DNA of 22,097 bases from Bacillota bacterium (GCA_023389295.1 JAEWEO010000321.1:1-22097); one strand, 5' to 3'. Numbered from the stretch's first letter, positions 1-8,793 are shown. The notes: a model not told the origin generated them from the letters alone. Numbers and translations: made by a program.

Positions 1-8
1 TTTCAATA

Positions 9-37
9 TTGCCACCAACAGGCAATGGGATTATAAT
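9..37 (+). promoter_or_regulatory. Sigma-A-type promoter upstream of pth
   Basis: TTGCCA (9-14) and TATAAT (32-37) are separated by 17 bp, a good vegetative promoter match (5/6 and 6/6). It lies about 30 bp before a small ORF and 140 bp before pth, and is the likely start of the pth-mfd-foldase transcript. This is seen by motif only; no transcript data. Confidence 0.5.
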
Positions 38-68
38 AATACAGTAATCAAAAGGAAAGGTGAAAAAT

Positions 69-218
69 ATGAGGGATTCCTTAAGGAATAAATGCGATTT
101 GTTTGCAGACAATTATATGATATTGAGCAAAAATTTTAGATGGGGTTATACGATTAATAATCGCAGGAAAGGTTATCAATATGTATATAATAGTAGGGTT
201 AGGAAACCCAACAGATAA
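69..218 (+). pseudogene. Possible truncated gene remnant (49 codons) overlapping the pth start
   Basis: An ATG follows a good ribosome binding site (AAGGAAAGGTG) and opens a 49-codon frame that overruns the pth start by 38 bp. Its first part, MRDSLRNKCDLFADNYMILS followed by KNFRWGY, resembles from memory the N-terminus of clostridial DUF4003-type proteins (helical, K/R-C-x-L-x-x-x-N-Y pattern). The rest, which lies in the pth overlap, does not look like that family, so the frame may be the 5' stub of a lost gene. It could instead be a short leader ORF that couples translation into pth, since the promoter at 9-37 would transcribe both. The family resemblance is a memory-based judgement and is weak. 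Confidence 0.3.
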
Positions 219-747
219 ATATCAGGCAACCAGGCACAACGTGGGTTGGGATGTTATTACACGGATTGCCGATGATTATAGAATATCCTTGGACACGAAA
301 AAACACAAAGCAATCTGTGGTAAGGGTTATATCGAAGGAGAAAAGGTAGTCATAGCAAAACCCATTACCTATATGAATTTAAGTGGGGAAAGTGTCAGAG
401 AGCTGATGGATTTCTATAAGGTAACACCGGAGGAGATCATCATTATTTATGATGATATTAGTCTGGATGTGGGACAACTGCGCATACGTAAGAAAGGAAG
501 TGCAGGCGGGCATAATGGAATCAAGAGTATTATCAGTCATCTGGGAACCGATGAATTTCCAAGAATAAAGGTTGGCGTAGGCGATAAACCAAAGGACTGG
601 GATTTGGCAGACTATGTTCTTTCCAGGTTTGATAAAGAGGAGCAGCCTTTGATTCGGGATGCGCTCAAAGACTCCTCCGATGCTTGTAAAATGATTATTA
701 CCTCCGGAATCGATGCGGCTATGAATCAGTATAATCGCAAAAAATAA
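181..747 (+). CDS. pth: Peptidyl-tRNA hydrolase
   Basis: Cytosolic enzyme that cleaves the ester bond of peptidyl-tRNAs released from stalled ribosomes, recycling tRNA. The 188-aa length is normal for bacterial Pth. The family signatures are present in order: VGLGNP (5-10), RHNVGW (18-23), KPxTYMN (60-66), YDD (90-92) and GSAGGHNG (106-113). By alignment with E. coli Pth the active-site set is complete: Asn9, His19, Asn66, Asp91 and Asn112. AGGAAAGG sits about 7 bp before the ATG. It is the first full gene of a plus-strand group continuing into mfd, an order common in Clostridia. No oddities within the protein. Confidence 0.97.
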   Translation: MYIIVGLGNPTDKYQATRHNVGWDVITRIADDYRISLDTKKHKAICGKGYIEGEKVVIAKPITYMNLSGESVRELMDFYKVTPEEIIIIYDDISLDVGQLRIRKKGSAGGHNGIKSIISHLGTDEFPRIKVGVGDKPKDWDLADYVLSRFDKEEQPLIRDALKDSSDACKMIITSGIDAAMNQYNRKK

Positions 748-842
748 AGAAAGTAACATCTGGATATAATCTTTATGAGATAGCTTCTGATTCATCACGA
801 CTCGTTATATAATAGAGATAAGTTGCTAGTTATGCGTAATGG

Positions 843-932
843 ATATCTAATGATATGACAATATCTAATGATATAACAATATCTATGGATATGAAAATAT
901 CTATGGTTATGGAGATATCCATGAATACACAG
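843..932 (+). repeat. Five imperfect 18-bp tandem repeats between pth and mfd
   Basis: Five consecutive 18-bp units start at 843, 861, 879, 897 and 915. The first two, ATATCTAATGATATGACA and ATATCTAATGATATAACA, differ by one base; later units drift (ATATCTATGG..., ATATCCATGA...). The block ends about 30 bp before the mfd ribosome binding site and would lie in the untranslated part of a pth-mfd transcript. A minus-strand open frame here owes its repetitive His/Arg/Tyr pattern to the repeat and is not a gene. Function unknown; probably a minisatellite. Confidence 0.75.
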
Positions 933-975
933 ACATGAGAAATAGAATACAGTTTTCAAATAGGAGGAATAACTG

Positions 976-3900
976 TTGAAAACCTTTACATCGCCCTTGA
1001 TGGAATTAAAGGAGTTTAACGATATCAGGGAAAACATAAAAATGAAAGCTTTGCCGGTACAAGTTACCGGCTGTATTGATTCACAAAAATGCCATCTGAT
1101 GCATGGACTTGGAGAAGAATTTTCGAATCGTGTTATTGTAACCTATAACGATATGAAGGCGAAGGAAATCTACGAGGACTATCGGCTCTATGATAAGGAT
1201 GTTTATTTATATCCGGCGAAAGACATTATCTTCTATAGCGCAGATATACACGGAAATGCAATTGTAAGGGAACGCCTTCGTATTATTCGTAGACTCATTG
1301 AAAAGAAAAACTCCACAATTATTGTGACTTTGGATGGAGGAATGGACCGTCAGCTTCCTTTAAAGATGATCAAGGAACGTATTATAACGATTGATTCGAA
1401 TTCGATCATAAAGTTACAGGAATTATCAAACTCCCTCATACATTTGGGCTATGAACGGCAGGCACAGGTGGAAAATCCCGGAGAGTTTGCCATTCGAGGA
1501 GGCATCATTGATATATTTCCTCTAACGGAGGAGGCTCCTTATCGTATAGAGCTATGGGGAGATGAAATTGATTCTATTCGAACCTTTGATGTCAGTAGCC
1601 AGCGTTCTATTGAGCAGGTGGATAGCGTAGTAATTTTCCCGGCAGCAGAGATTATACCGGATGAAAAATGTTTAAAGGCTGGTCTAAAGAAGATTGAGGA
1701 GGAAGAAAAGAAATATTATAAAGGCCTCAGAGATCAGTTTAAAACAGAAGAAGCTGCCAGAATTCATCAAATTATAGAAGAATTTAAAGAGAACCTGGAA
1801 TCCTTTCAAGGTTCTATTGCCATGGAAAGCTATATCAGTTATTTCTTTGAGCAGACCGTCAGTTTTTTTCAGTATTTTGATAATGAAGATACCATATTTT
1901 TTCTAGATGAACCGGGAAGACTGGTGGAAAAAGGGGAAACGGTTGAGACGGAATTTCGTGAGGGAATGATCGGACGTGTCGAGAAAGGATATATTCTTCC
2001 CGGACAAATGAATGTGATCTATGGCTATAAGGAGGCCATGGGTTTTCTTGCTAATAAGAATACCGTTTTAATTAGCACCATGGAGGTTAAGAATAATTTT
2101 TATTCTCCAAAAAAGAAATATGATTTTACCGTCCAGACCTTATCGTCTTATCATAAGAATTTTGATGTGTTAGTAAAAGATCTGGAGCGGTGGAAGAAGA
2201 ACAAATACCGTGTGATCTTATTATCCGGTTCCAGAACTAGGGCAATGCGCCTTAGTGAGGATTTGCGAGAATTTAACCTAAACGCTTTTTATAGTGATGA
2301 TATGGACCGTGTGCTCCAGTCTGGCGAGATTATGGTGGCTTATGGGAATCTCCGCAGGGGCTTTGAATATCCTTTAATTAAATTAGTAATTATCTCGGAA
2401 AGTGATATTTTCGGGACGGAGAAACGAAAGAAGAAAAAGAAACCGGCTTATGAAGGAAATAAAATTCAGAACTTTACTGAGCTTACGCCCGGTGACTATG
2501 TGGTACATGAAAATCATGGACTTGGAATTTACCGAGGGATTGAGAAGATCGAAGTTGATAAGGTAACAAAGGATTTTATTAAAATAGAGTATGGTGGTGG
2601 AGGCGTGTTGTATATTCTTGCAACAGGCCTTGATGTGATTCAAAGATATTCCGGTTCTGAGGGTAGAAAGCCGAAACTGAATAAATTAAATTCTGTTGAG
2701 TGGAAGAATACCAAAGCACGAGTCAGAGGTGCTGTTAGGGAGGTTGCCAAGGAACTGGTGGAACTCTATGCCAAAAGACAGCAAAAGGAGGGGTATCAGT
2801 TTGGTCCTGATACTGTGTGGCAGAAGGAATTTGAAGAAGCCTTTCCTTATGAGGAGACACAGGATCAGCTAAATGCCATAGAATCAACAAAGAGGGATAT
2901 GGAAAGCAAACGGATTATGGATCGTCTAATCTGTGGTGATGTTGGTTATGGTAAAACGGAAATCGCCATTCGTGCAGCCTTTAAAGCAGTTTCTGACGGT
3001 AAACAGGTGGTAATCTTAGTGCCTACAACTATCTTAGCGCAGCAGCATTACAATACTTTGGTGCAACGTATGATGGATTTCCCGGTTAGTATCGATGTAT
3101 TGTCCCGTTTTCGAAGTTCTGCTGAGCAAAAGCGGACTTTGGAGCGCCTAAAGAAGGGAAGTCTGGATATCATAGTCGGAACTCACAGGGTTCTATCTGC
3201 TGATGTTAAATTTAAGAATTTAGGATTATTAATAGTAGATGAGGAACAGCGTTTTGGTGTTACCCATAAAGAGAAGATTAAGCATTTAAAGAAGGATATC
3301 GATGTACTTACTCTGACGGCTACACCAATTCCAAGAACACTTCATATGAGCCTAGTTGGTATTCGTGATATGAGTGTACTGGATGAGCCACCCGTTGACC
3401 GGTTGCCAATTCAGACCTATGTTTTAGAACACAATGATGAAATTATCAGAGAAGCAATTAGTAGAGAGCTGGCGCGCGGAGGACAGGTATACTATGTATA
3501 TAACCGCGTGAACGGTATCGATGAGGTTGCTAATATGGTGGCGAAACTGGTTCCTGAGGCAAACGTAGCCTTTGCTCATGGGCAGATGAATGAACACACC
3601 TTAGAGAAAATCATGTTTGAATTTATCTCCGGGGAAATCGATGTATTAGTGTCAACAACCATCATTGAAACTGGACTTGATATCTCCAATGTAAATACCA
3701 TGATTATAGATGATGCAGATCGCCTGGGCTTATCCCAGCTTTATCAGTTACGCGGTCGTGTCGGACGTTCCAATCGTACTGCTTATGCCTTCCTAATGTA
3801 TAAGAGGGATAAGATGTTAAAAGAGATAGCCGAAAAGAGACTTCATGCAATCAAGGAATTTACAGAATTAGGTTCGGGATTTAAAATAGCCATGAGGGAC

Positions 3901-4539
3901 CTTGAAATCCGTGGGGCCGGTAATCTTCTTGGAGAGGAACAAAGCGGACATATGGAAGCAGTCGGATATGATTTATACTGTAAAATGCTTAATGAAGCCG
4001 TTAAGTCCATGAAGGGTGAGGATTCTACGGAGGAGACCTTCGAAACTACGGTGGACATGGATATGGATGCTTATATTCCCGCAACTTATATTAAAAATGA
4101 AGTACAAAAACTTGACATTTACAAGAGAATCGCAGATATTGAAAATGAAGAAGAAATGATGGATATGCAGGAAGAATTAATGGACCGCTTTGGAGATATG
4201 CCAAGTGCAGTTAATAATCTCTTAAATATTGCTCTTTTGAAGGCTATTTGTCATAGTGTTTATGTAGTAGGACTCGTGCATAAGGAGAATGAAGTGAAGC
4301 TCATGATGTATCCGAAGGCAAAATTGGCCATCGAGAAGATTCCACAACTGATAGCGAAGCATAATAATAGCCTTAAGCTAATACCACAGGCAAATCCTTA
4401 TTTTGTATATAAGCTACCGTCTAATCCTAAAGGTAAAACGGATGCAATAGCGATCTTTGATGTTTTAATGAAGCTGTTGGAGGATTTTAAGATCCTGAAA
4501 TCAGAGCTTAACGTAGTGAATGATGGTAATGATAAGTGA
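976..4539 (+). CDS. mfd: Transcription-repair coupling factor (TRCF)
   Basis: DNA translocase that removes RNA polymerase stalled at lesions and recruits UvrA for transcription-coupled repair. It is 1187 aa, typical for Mfd. Domains in order: a UvrB-homology module (about 1-230) with a degenerate P-loop; a lysine-rich linker (about 485-495); a CarD-like RNA-polymerase interaction domain (about 500-560, PGDYVVHENHGLGIYRG); RecG-like translocase lobes with Walker A GDVGYGKTE (654-662), the DEEQ box (755-758) and motif VI QLRGRVGRS (924-932); and the C-terminal TRCF domain (about 1037-1140). The start is TTG, chosen because AGGAGG (962-967) lies 8 bp upstream. It follows pth after 228 bp and is probably co-transcribed with the foldase lipoprotein downstream. 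Confidence 0.97.
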   Translation: MKTFTSPLMELKEFNDIRENIKMKALPVQVTGCIDSQKCHLMHGLGEEFSNRVIVTYNDMKAKEIYEDYRLYDKDVYLYPAKDIIFYSADIHGNAIVRERLRIIRRLIEKKNSTIIVTLDGGMDRQLPLKMIKERIITIDSNSIIKLQELSNSLIHLGYERQAQVENPGEFAIRGGIIDIFPLTEEAPYRIELWGDEIDSIRTFDVSSQRSIEQVDSVVIFPAAEIIPDEKCLKAGLKKIEEEEKKYYKGLRDQFKTEEAARIHQIIEEFKENLESFQGSIAMESYISYFFEQTVSFFQYFDNEDTIFFLDEPGRLVEKGETVETEFREGMIGRVEKGYILPGQMNVIYGYKEAMGFLANKNTVLISTMEVKNNFYSPKKKYDFTVQTLSSYHKNFDVLVKDLERWKKNKYRVILLSGSRTRAMRLSEDLREFNLNAFYSDDMDRVLQSGEIMVAYGNLRRGFEYPLIKLVIISESDIFGTEKRKKKKKPAYEGNKIQNFTELTPGDYVVHENHGLGIYRGIEKIEVDKVTKDFIKIEYGGGGVLYILATGLDVIQRYSGSEGRKPKLNKLNSVEWKNTKARVRGAVREVAKELVELYAKRQQKEGYQFGPDTVWQKEFEEAFPYEETQDQLNAIESTKRDMESKRIMDRLICGDVGYGKTEIAIRAAFKAVSDGKQVVILVPTTILAQQHYNTLVQRMMDFPVSIDVLSRFRSSAEQKRTLERLKKGSLDIIVGTHRVLSADVKFKNLGLLIVDEEQRFGVTHKEKIKHLKKDIDVLTLTATPIPRTLHMSLVGIRDMSVLDEPPVDRLPIQTYVLEHNDEIIREAISRELARGGQVYYVYNRVNGIDEVANMVAKLVPEANVAFAHGQMNEHTLEKIMFEFISGEIDVLVSTTIIETGLDISNVNTMIIDDADRLGLSQLYQLRGRVGRSNRTAYAFLMYKRDKMLKEIAEKRLHAIKEFTELGSGFKIAMRDLEIRGAGNLLGEEQSGHMEAVGYDLYCKMLNEAVKSMKGEDSTEETFETTVDMDMDAYIPATYIKNEVQKLDIYKRIADIENEEEMMDMQEELMDRFGDMPSAVNNLLNIALLKAICHSVYVVGLVHKENEVKLMMYPKAKLAIEKIPQLIAKHNNSLKLIPQANPYFVYKLPSNPKGKTDAIAIFDVLMKLLEDFKILKSELNVVNDGNDK

Positions 4540-4614
4540 TGATGAGCGTAGCTGCCTTGGGTCTAGGATCTGGCAGATGATGGAACCGACCAATGAGTGA
4601 AAGGGGAACAGGTG

Positions 4615-6018
4615 ATGAGAGTTAATAAAAGATTTTTATTCGTACCATTGATATTGTTTGTGTTTATGCTGTTATCTGCCTGCAATGTCGGTACAAAACG
4701 ATACGAACTAACGAACTATATAGGAAAATCCATATCTAAATTTGAGAAGCGATCCGGAGTAGAGCTAGAGCAGCAAAGTAATGGAGTGTATCTGATGAAG
4801 GATGTGGTACAGGTTTTAACTACCGGTAAGGATGTAACCTCCATTACACTACTAAAGAATGCCGGAAAATATACGGTTTACGGGGTTGGTATTGGGATGG
4901 ACAAGGAGGAAGTAAGCAAGTTGCTATCGGACCCATTTGGTAGCGAGATAGCCCAGACCATGAAGGGTGATAATACTTCCGTAATTTATTCCTATTTAAA
5001 AAATGACAACGAACTATATATTACCTATGATGTAGCAACCGAGACTGTACAGGAGCTTTCTTATTACAAGTCCAATAATTCCAAGGAGCAGGAAGAGGTG
5101 AAAGAACAGGCTACCTCCGGTCAATTGATCGCTGTTATAGGGGATACTAATGTTTATTACAATGAAGCGATGGTATATCTGAAAGCTGTACAAAAAGATT
5201 ATGAAGCTGATTATGGTAATGGTATTTGGGATGCAGATATTTTAGGTAATGGTAGCACCTTTGGGAAGATGATTAAGGAAGAAGTAATCAACCAGATTAC
5301 GGAGTTGAAAATCATACGTGCAGAAGCAGAGAAGCTTGATATTATGTTATCGGAAGAAGAAGTTGCAGAGGCTAACTCTTATGCAAAAGAGCATTTTGAA
5401 GGACTTACTTCAGAGGATAAAGAGAAGTATTTGATTACGGAGGAATTACTACAACAGATATATTACGATAATCTACTGGCCAACAAAGTGTTTGAGACAG
5501 AGACCATTAATGTGGATGCTAATGTTTCGGATGAGCAAGCAAAGCAAATTACGGTGCAAAACATTCTTATCTATAATACGGATTTTGATGCAGAGGGTAA
5601 GAAGATAGCACTAAGTGAAGAAGAGAAGCAGGCTGCTTATGAAAAAGTTCAAAACCTTGCTAAACAGGCTAAAGAGACAGAGGATTTCTATGCTTTAGCT
5701 GAGGCGAATACGGAAGCAAAGGAGATCGAATATACCTTTGGAAAAGGTCAAGCACCCGAACAATTTGGCAAAGAATTTGAAGAGGCTGCATTTAGCCTAA
5801 AGACCGGTGAAGTTAGTTCCGTTGTTGAAACGGATTATGGCTGGCATATTATCTATTGTGTCACAGATCATAATGAGGACGCAATCATTCAGGTAAAGGA
5901 GAGAATTATTGAGGAACGACGCAATAAGATGTTCTCAAAATTATATGCGGAGTGGAGCAAAGAGTATGAAGTAGTAGTCAATCAGGAAGTCTGGGATGGA
6001 GTTCCTTTTAGCGATTAA
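4615..6018 (+). CDS. Parvulin-type peptidyl-prolyl isomerase lipoprotein (PrsA/SurA-like)
   Basis: Predicted membrane-anchored extracytoplasmic foldase, 467 aa. A basic start and hydrophobic stretch lead to the lipobox LLSAC with lipidated Cys23. The ATG at 4615 follows AAGGGGA at good spacing and is preferred over an in-frame GTG at 4597. Residues about 25-155 form an extra N-terminal region containing GVGIGMDKEEVSKLL-DPFG, which recalls BamE/SmpA-type or CAP-associated folds (inference). A SurA-like chaperone helix region follows (about 170-300), then a PPIC/parvulin domain (about 310-430) ending in the typical FSLKTGEVSSVVETDYGWHI. It is longer than classical PrsA (about 290-340 aa) because of the N-terminal extension. 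The position after mfd is conserved in Clostridia. A strong terminator follows 10 bp after the stop. Confidence 0.9.
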   Translation: MRVNKRFLFVPLILFVFMLLSACNVGTKRYELTNYIGKSISKFEKRSGVELEQQSNGVYLMKDVVQVLTTGKDVTSITLLKNAGKYTVYGVGIGMDKEEVSKLLSDPFGSEIAQTMKGDNTSVIYSYLKNDNELYITYDVATETVQELSYYKSNNSKEQEEVKEQATSGQLIAVIGDTNVYYNEAMVYLKAVQKDYEADYGNGIWDADILGNGSTFGKMIKEEVINQITELKIIRAEAEKLDIMLSEEEVAEANSYAKEHFEGLTSEDKEKYLITEELLQQIYYDNLLANKVFETETINVDANVSDEQAKQITVQNILIYNTDFDAEGKKIALSEEEKQAAYEKVQNLAKQAKETEDFYALAEANTEAKEIEYTFGKGQAPEQFGKEFEEAAFSLKTGEVSSVVETDYGWHIIYCVTDHNEDAIIQVKERIIEERRNKMFSKLYAEWSKEYEVVVNQEVWDGVPFSD

Positions 6019-6022
6019 TAAA

Positions 6023-6078
6023 AAATATCCCGCATTGCCAAGGTTAACAATAACTTGGTTAAATGCGGGAATTTTTAT
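6023..6078 (+). terminator. Rho-independent terminator, probably bidirectional
   Basis: CCCGCATT (6029-6036) pairs with AATGCGGG (6062-6069), and inside it CCAAG pairs with CTTGG. A T-run (6072-6076) follows on the plus strand and an A-run precedes the stem, giving a T-run for the minus strand. It ends the pth-mfd-foldase group and can also stop the converging DUF1846 gene. Confidence 0.9.
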
Positions 6079-6174
6079 ACTCAATTTTATGACAGCAAAT
6101 TATCCTGTTGTATAAAAGCTACTGTCTACTTGATCTATTTGCAATAATATCGTCGGACAAGAGAGCCTGCTAGA

Positions 6175-7680
6175 TTATACATAGTACAGATTTTCAGAAG
6201 GATATACAGCATCACAAGTTACATCGATGCCAAGTTTTCTTAAAATTTGCTCATCGTGGCGGTTCAATAATACGGTACAATGTGCTTGAACACCTTTTAA
6301 AGAGGAGAGCTTCTCATAAGCAAGTTGTGCTGTAGGGTTAGTTACCGCACAAATACTAAGAGCAATTAAAATCTCATTTGCATTTAAATAAGTGATTTTG
6401 CTGTGAAGGTCACGATCCTTCAAATCACGAATGGTATTTAAAATCAACGGAGAAAGAAGATAGATTTCATCACTTATTCCGGCCAAATATTTGATTGCAT
6501 TCAGAAGAGCAGCGGAACAGCAATCCATGGTAGCAGATCCTTTTCCGGTAATAATCGTTCCATCTTCAAATTCAAATGCCATCACGGGAACGCTCTCATT
6601 GTCATTGCTGCACTCTTTTAATTTAGCAGCGTATTCTCTAGCTGGAAGTACGCAGTGTCTATCCTCCTGCTTTAATCCGACCTCCTCCATGATAACCTTC
6701 ATGCGGGTCAGAGACTCCTCATCCACCAAACCCTTCTTAAAATCACATACCGTAGCAAAATAGCGTCGAATAATTTCTTGTTTGGAGGCATCAGTTACAA
6801 TTGCATCATCAATGATGCCAAATCCAACTCGATTTACACCCATATCTGTAGGGGACTGATAGATGGATTCTTTACCGGTGATTTTTTCAATAATGCGCTT
6901 AATTACCGGAAACATTTCTAGATCTCGATTGTAATTAACAGAAATCTGATTGTAACGCTCAAAATGGAAGTTATCGATCATATTCACATCTTTTAAATCA
7001 ACCGTAGCTGCTTCATAAGCAATATTTAAAGGATGCTTTAGGGGTACATTCCATACGGGGAAGGTCTCAAATTTAGAATATCCTGCATTATTTCCTCTAT
7101 TATATTCATGATAAAGCTGGTTAAGACAGGTTGCGAGTTTACCGCTGTTGGGGCCGGGAGCAGTAACAACAACAATCGGCTTTGTGGTTTCGATGTAGGG
7201 ATTAATTCCATAACCGTTTTCACTAACAATGGTTTCTACATCGGCCGGGTAACCGGGAATAGCTGCATGCTTGTATACTTTAATGTTACGGCGTTCTAAT
7301 TTATTTATAAATACGGTTGTTGCAGGCTGTTTATTATAACGAGTGATCACCACACTATTTACTTCTAGTCCGTAGCTACGGAAATCATCGAGCAATCGTA
7401 ATACGTCCATGTCATAAGTAATTCCAAAGTCACCACGGATTTTATTACGTTCAATGTCTCCTGCATACACGCAAATAATAATTTCGGCCTGATCCTTTAA
7501 CTTTTGAAGCAATTTAATCTTGGCATCTTCATCAAAGCCGGGAAGTACGCGCTTTGCATGCTTGTCCCCAATAAGCTTTCCTCCGAATTCCAAATATAAT
7601 TTGTCATAATTATTAACACGTTCTAAGATGAATTTCGATTGCTCCTCAATATATTTTTGTGGATCAAAACCGGTTTTCAT
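6175..7680 (-). CDS. DUF1846 (UPF0371) family protein
   Basis: Cytosolic protein of 501 aa, matching the usual length (about 495-505) of the DUF1846 family, whose biochemical role is not established. Recognisable family segments are FDPQKYIEEQSKFILERV near the start, LYLEFGGKL, RVLPGF, DDAKIKLL-like helices, and a glycine-rich TAPGPNSGKLATCLNQLYHE (GPNSGK at about 176-181) that resembles a nucleotide-binding loop. The C-terminal half carries FEFEDGTIITGKGS and alanine/leucine-rich helices. The start was placed at 7680 because AGGAGG (7688-7693) is 7 bp upstream; an upstream in-frame ATG at 7734 has no good ribosome binding site. It is a single-gene unit facing the terminator at 6023-6078, divergent from the SRAP gene. 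Family assignment is confident; function is not known. Confidence 0.9.
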   Translation of the reverse strand: MKTGFDPQKYIEEQSKFILERVNNYDKLYLEFGGKLIGDKHAKRVLPGFDEDAKIKLLQKLKDQAEIIICVYAGDIERNKIRGDFGITYDMDVLRLLDDFRSYGLEVNSVVITRYNKQPATTVFINKLERRNIKVYKHAAIPGYPADVETIVSENGYGINPYIETTKPIVVVTAPGPNSGKLATCLNQLYHEYNRGNNAGYSKFETFPVWNVPLKHPLNIAYEAATVDLKDVNMIDNFHFERYNQISVNYNRDLEMFPVIKRIIEKITGKESIYQSPTDMGVNRVGFGIIDDAIVTDASKQEIIRRYFATVCDFKKGLVDEESLTRMKVIMEEVGLKQEDRHCVLPAREYAAKLKECSNDNESVPVMAFEFEDGTIITGKGSATMDCCSAALLNAIKYLAGISDEIYLLSPLILNTIRDLKDRDLHSKITYLNANEILIALSICAVTNPTAQLAYEKLSSLKGVQAHCTVLLNRHDEQILRKLGIDVTCDAVYPSENLYYV

Positions 7681-8059
7681 ATGGTATCCTCCTTCGATGC
7701 ATTTATATAGATTATCGGCGATTTTATGTTTCATAATAATAAGTAAAAGTACTTAAAAGTGTATTGTTGTTGGTGGTTTATTATAAGAAATTGTAAATTG
7801 AATTTCTGTAGGATTTAATAATGAAATTTCACAAGAATACAGGTTCTGAAATTTAACGCACATACTATATCATAATCTAAATTCTGAAAAAGTCAAATGA
7901 CTTTTCATATAAATTTTTATCTAAGAAATATTTTTTATTAGGTAAAAAGTATGTCTATCTGTTTTTTTACAAATATGCTAGAATATGTCATAAGAAATTA
8001 GAATGCGCTAAGAATAAGAAATAGGAATGATTATCGTCTTAAGAAAGGGGAGATCAAAT
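7681..8059. other. Divergent intergenic region, 379 bp
   Basis: AT-rich spacer between the DUF1846 gene (minus) and the SRAP gene (plus). It holds the DUF1846 ribosome binding site (7688-7693), the putative minus promoter at 7869-7896 and the SRAP ribosome binding site near 8044-8052. No convincing plus-strand promoter with good spacing, operator palindrome, riboswitch or ORF was found. Confidence 0.6.
7869..7896 (-). promoter_or_regulatory. Putative promoter for the DUF1846 gene
   Basis: On the minus strand, TTGACT (7896-7891) and TATGAT (7874-7869) are separated by 16 bp. It would give a leader of about 180 nt before the DUF1846 start at 7680. Motif match only. Confidence 0.4.
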
Positions 8060-8626
8060 ATGTGTGGAAGATATAACTTTACCGCAGAGCAGAGTGAAGA
8101 AGTAATGGAGATATTAAATAAATTAAATGCCAAGTTTCAAGGGAAGGAAGCAAGAACGGGAGAAGTATTTCCCACCAATTTGGCACCGATATTGATTGAC
8201 GAGAATAAAGAGATATCACCAACCCTTAGCCGATGGGGATTTCCAAAGTTTGATGGAAAGGGTGTTATTATCAATGCCAGATCGGAGACCGCTTTTGAGA
8301 AGAAAACCTTTCGAAATAGTCTCCTAAACCAAAGATGCATCATCCCGTCTACGGGTTTCTATGAATGGGATAGCAGCAAGAGGAAGTTCTTATTTCGTCT
8401 GGAAGGAACGAACGTGCTCTATATGGCAGGATTATATTCTTATTATCAAGATGAAATGCGCTATGTAATTCTAACAACACAGGCAAATGATTCCATGAAA
8501 GAAGTTCATCATCGTATGCCTTTAGTAATCGAGAAAGGTGACATAGAGGCTTGGATTATGGATAATCAGGCGACAAATGATTTACTACACCGGGTACCAC
8601 CACAGTTAGTGAAAGAGGCGGTATAA
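8060..8626 (+). CDS. SRAP-domain DNA-protein crosslink protein (HMCES/YedK-like)
   Basis: Predicted SOS-response-associated peptidase family protein of 188 aa. Members use the N-terminal cysteine, exposed after Met removal, to form a protective thiazolidine crosslink with abasic sites in single-stranded DNA. The start at 8060 was chosen because it places Cys at position 2 (MCGRYNF) and follows AAAGGGGAG; an in-frame ATG at 8027 would bury the catalytic Cys. Catalytic and DNA-binding signatures are visible: Cys2, RWGF (58-61), Asn72-Ala-Arg74-Ser-Glu, CIIPSTGFYEW with Glu102, and HHRMP (150-154) carrying the active-site His. A terminator follows. No LexA box was seen in its upstream region, so SOS control is not shown here. 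Confidence 0.95.
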   Translation: MCGRYNFTAEQSEEVMEILNKLNAKFQGKEARTGEVFPTNLAPILIDENKEISPTLSRWGFPKFDGKGVIINARSETAFEKKTFRNSLLNQRCIIPSTGFYEWDSSKRKFLFRLEGTNVLYMAGLYSYYQDEMRYVILTTQANDSMKEVHHRMPLVIEKGDIEAWIMDNQATNDLLHRVPPQLVKEAV

Positions 8627-8658
8627 AGATAGAAAATTTCATATAATGTAGGACAAAG

Positions 8659-8695
8659 CAGTCAACCTCCTTATTGCAAGAGGTGGGCTGTTTTT
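8659..8695 (+). terminator. Rho-independent terminator after the SRAP gene
   Basis: CAGTCAACCTC (8659-8669) pairs with GAGGTGGGCTG (8680-8690), with one mismatch and one G-T pair, followed directly by TTTTT (8691-8695). It lies 32 bp after the SRAP stop codon. Confidence 0.85.
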
Positions 8696-8764
8696 GAATA
8701 CTGTCTTAAAAATAACAAACCATGACAAAACAATAACAATAATAGATATTATTACTAAAACCTC

Positions 8765-8793
8765 TTGAAATATTATGTCTAATGCAGTAGAAT
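8765..8793 (+). promoter_or_regulatory. Sigma-A-type promoter for the chemoreceptor gene
   Basis: TTGAAA (8765-8770) and TAGAAT (8788-8793) are separated by exactly 17 bp, 38 bp before the chemoreceptor start. It resembles a vegetative promoter rather than a flagellar sigma-D (TAAA/GCCGATAT-type) promoter. Confidence 0.6.

Noticed and set aside
795..1037. Minus-strand ORF with a repeated His-Arg-Tyr pattern
   Set aside because: The pattern is the 18-bp DNA repeat read in one frame. There is no homology and it overlaps the mfd start.
4597..4614. Upstream GTG start for the foldase lipoprotein
   Set aside because: No ribosome binding site precedes it, and starting at ATG 4615 gives a normal signal peptide with lipobox and a good AAGGGGA.
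6491..6763. Plus-strand ORF inside the DUF1846 gene, and similar antisense frames in mfd, mcp and the beta-helix gene
   Set aside because: Shadows of strong coding frames, with no ribosome binding sites or recognisable protein features.
7681..7734. 18-residue N-terminal extension of the DUF1846 protein
   Set aside because: AGGAGG at 7688-7693 lies inside it at ideal spacing for the ATG at 7680, and the family begins at MKTGFDPQKY-like sequence.
8027..8059. 11-residue extension of the SRAP protein
   Set aside because: SRAP catalysis needs Cys at position 2, which only the ATG at 8060 provides.
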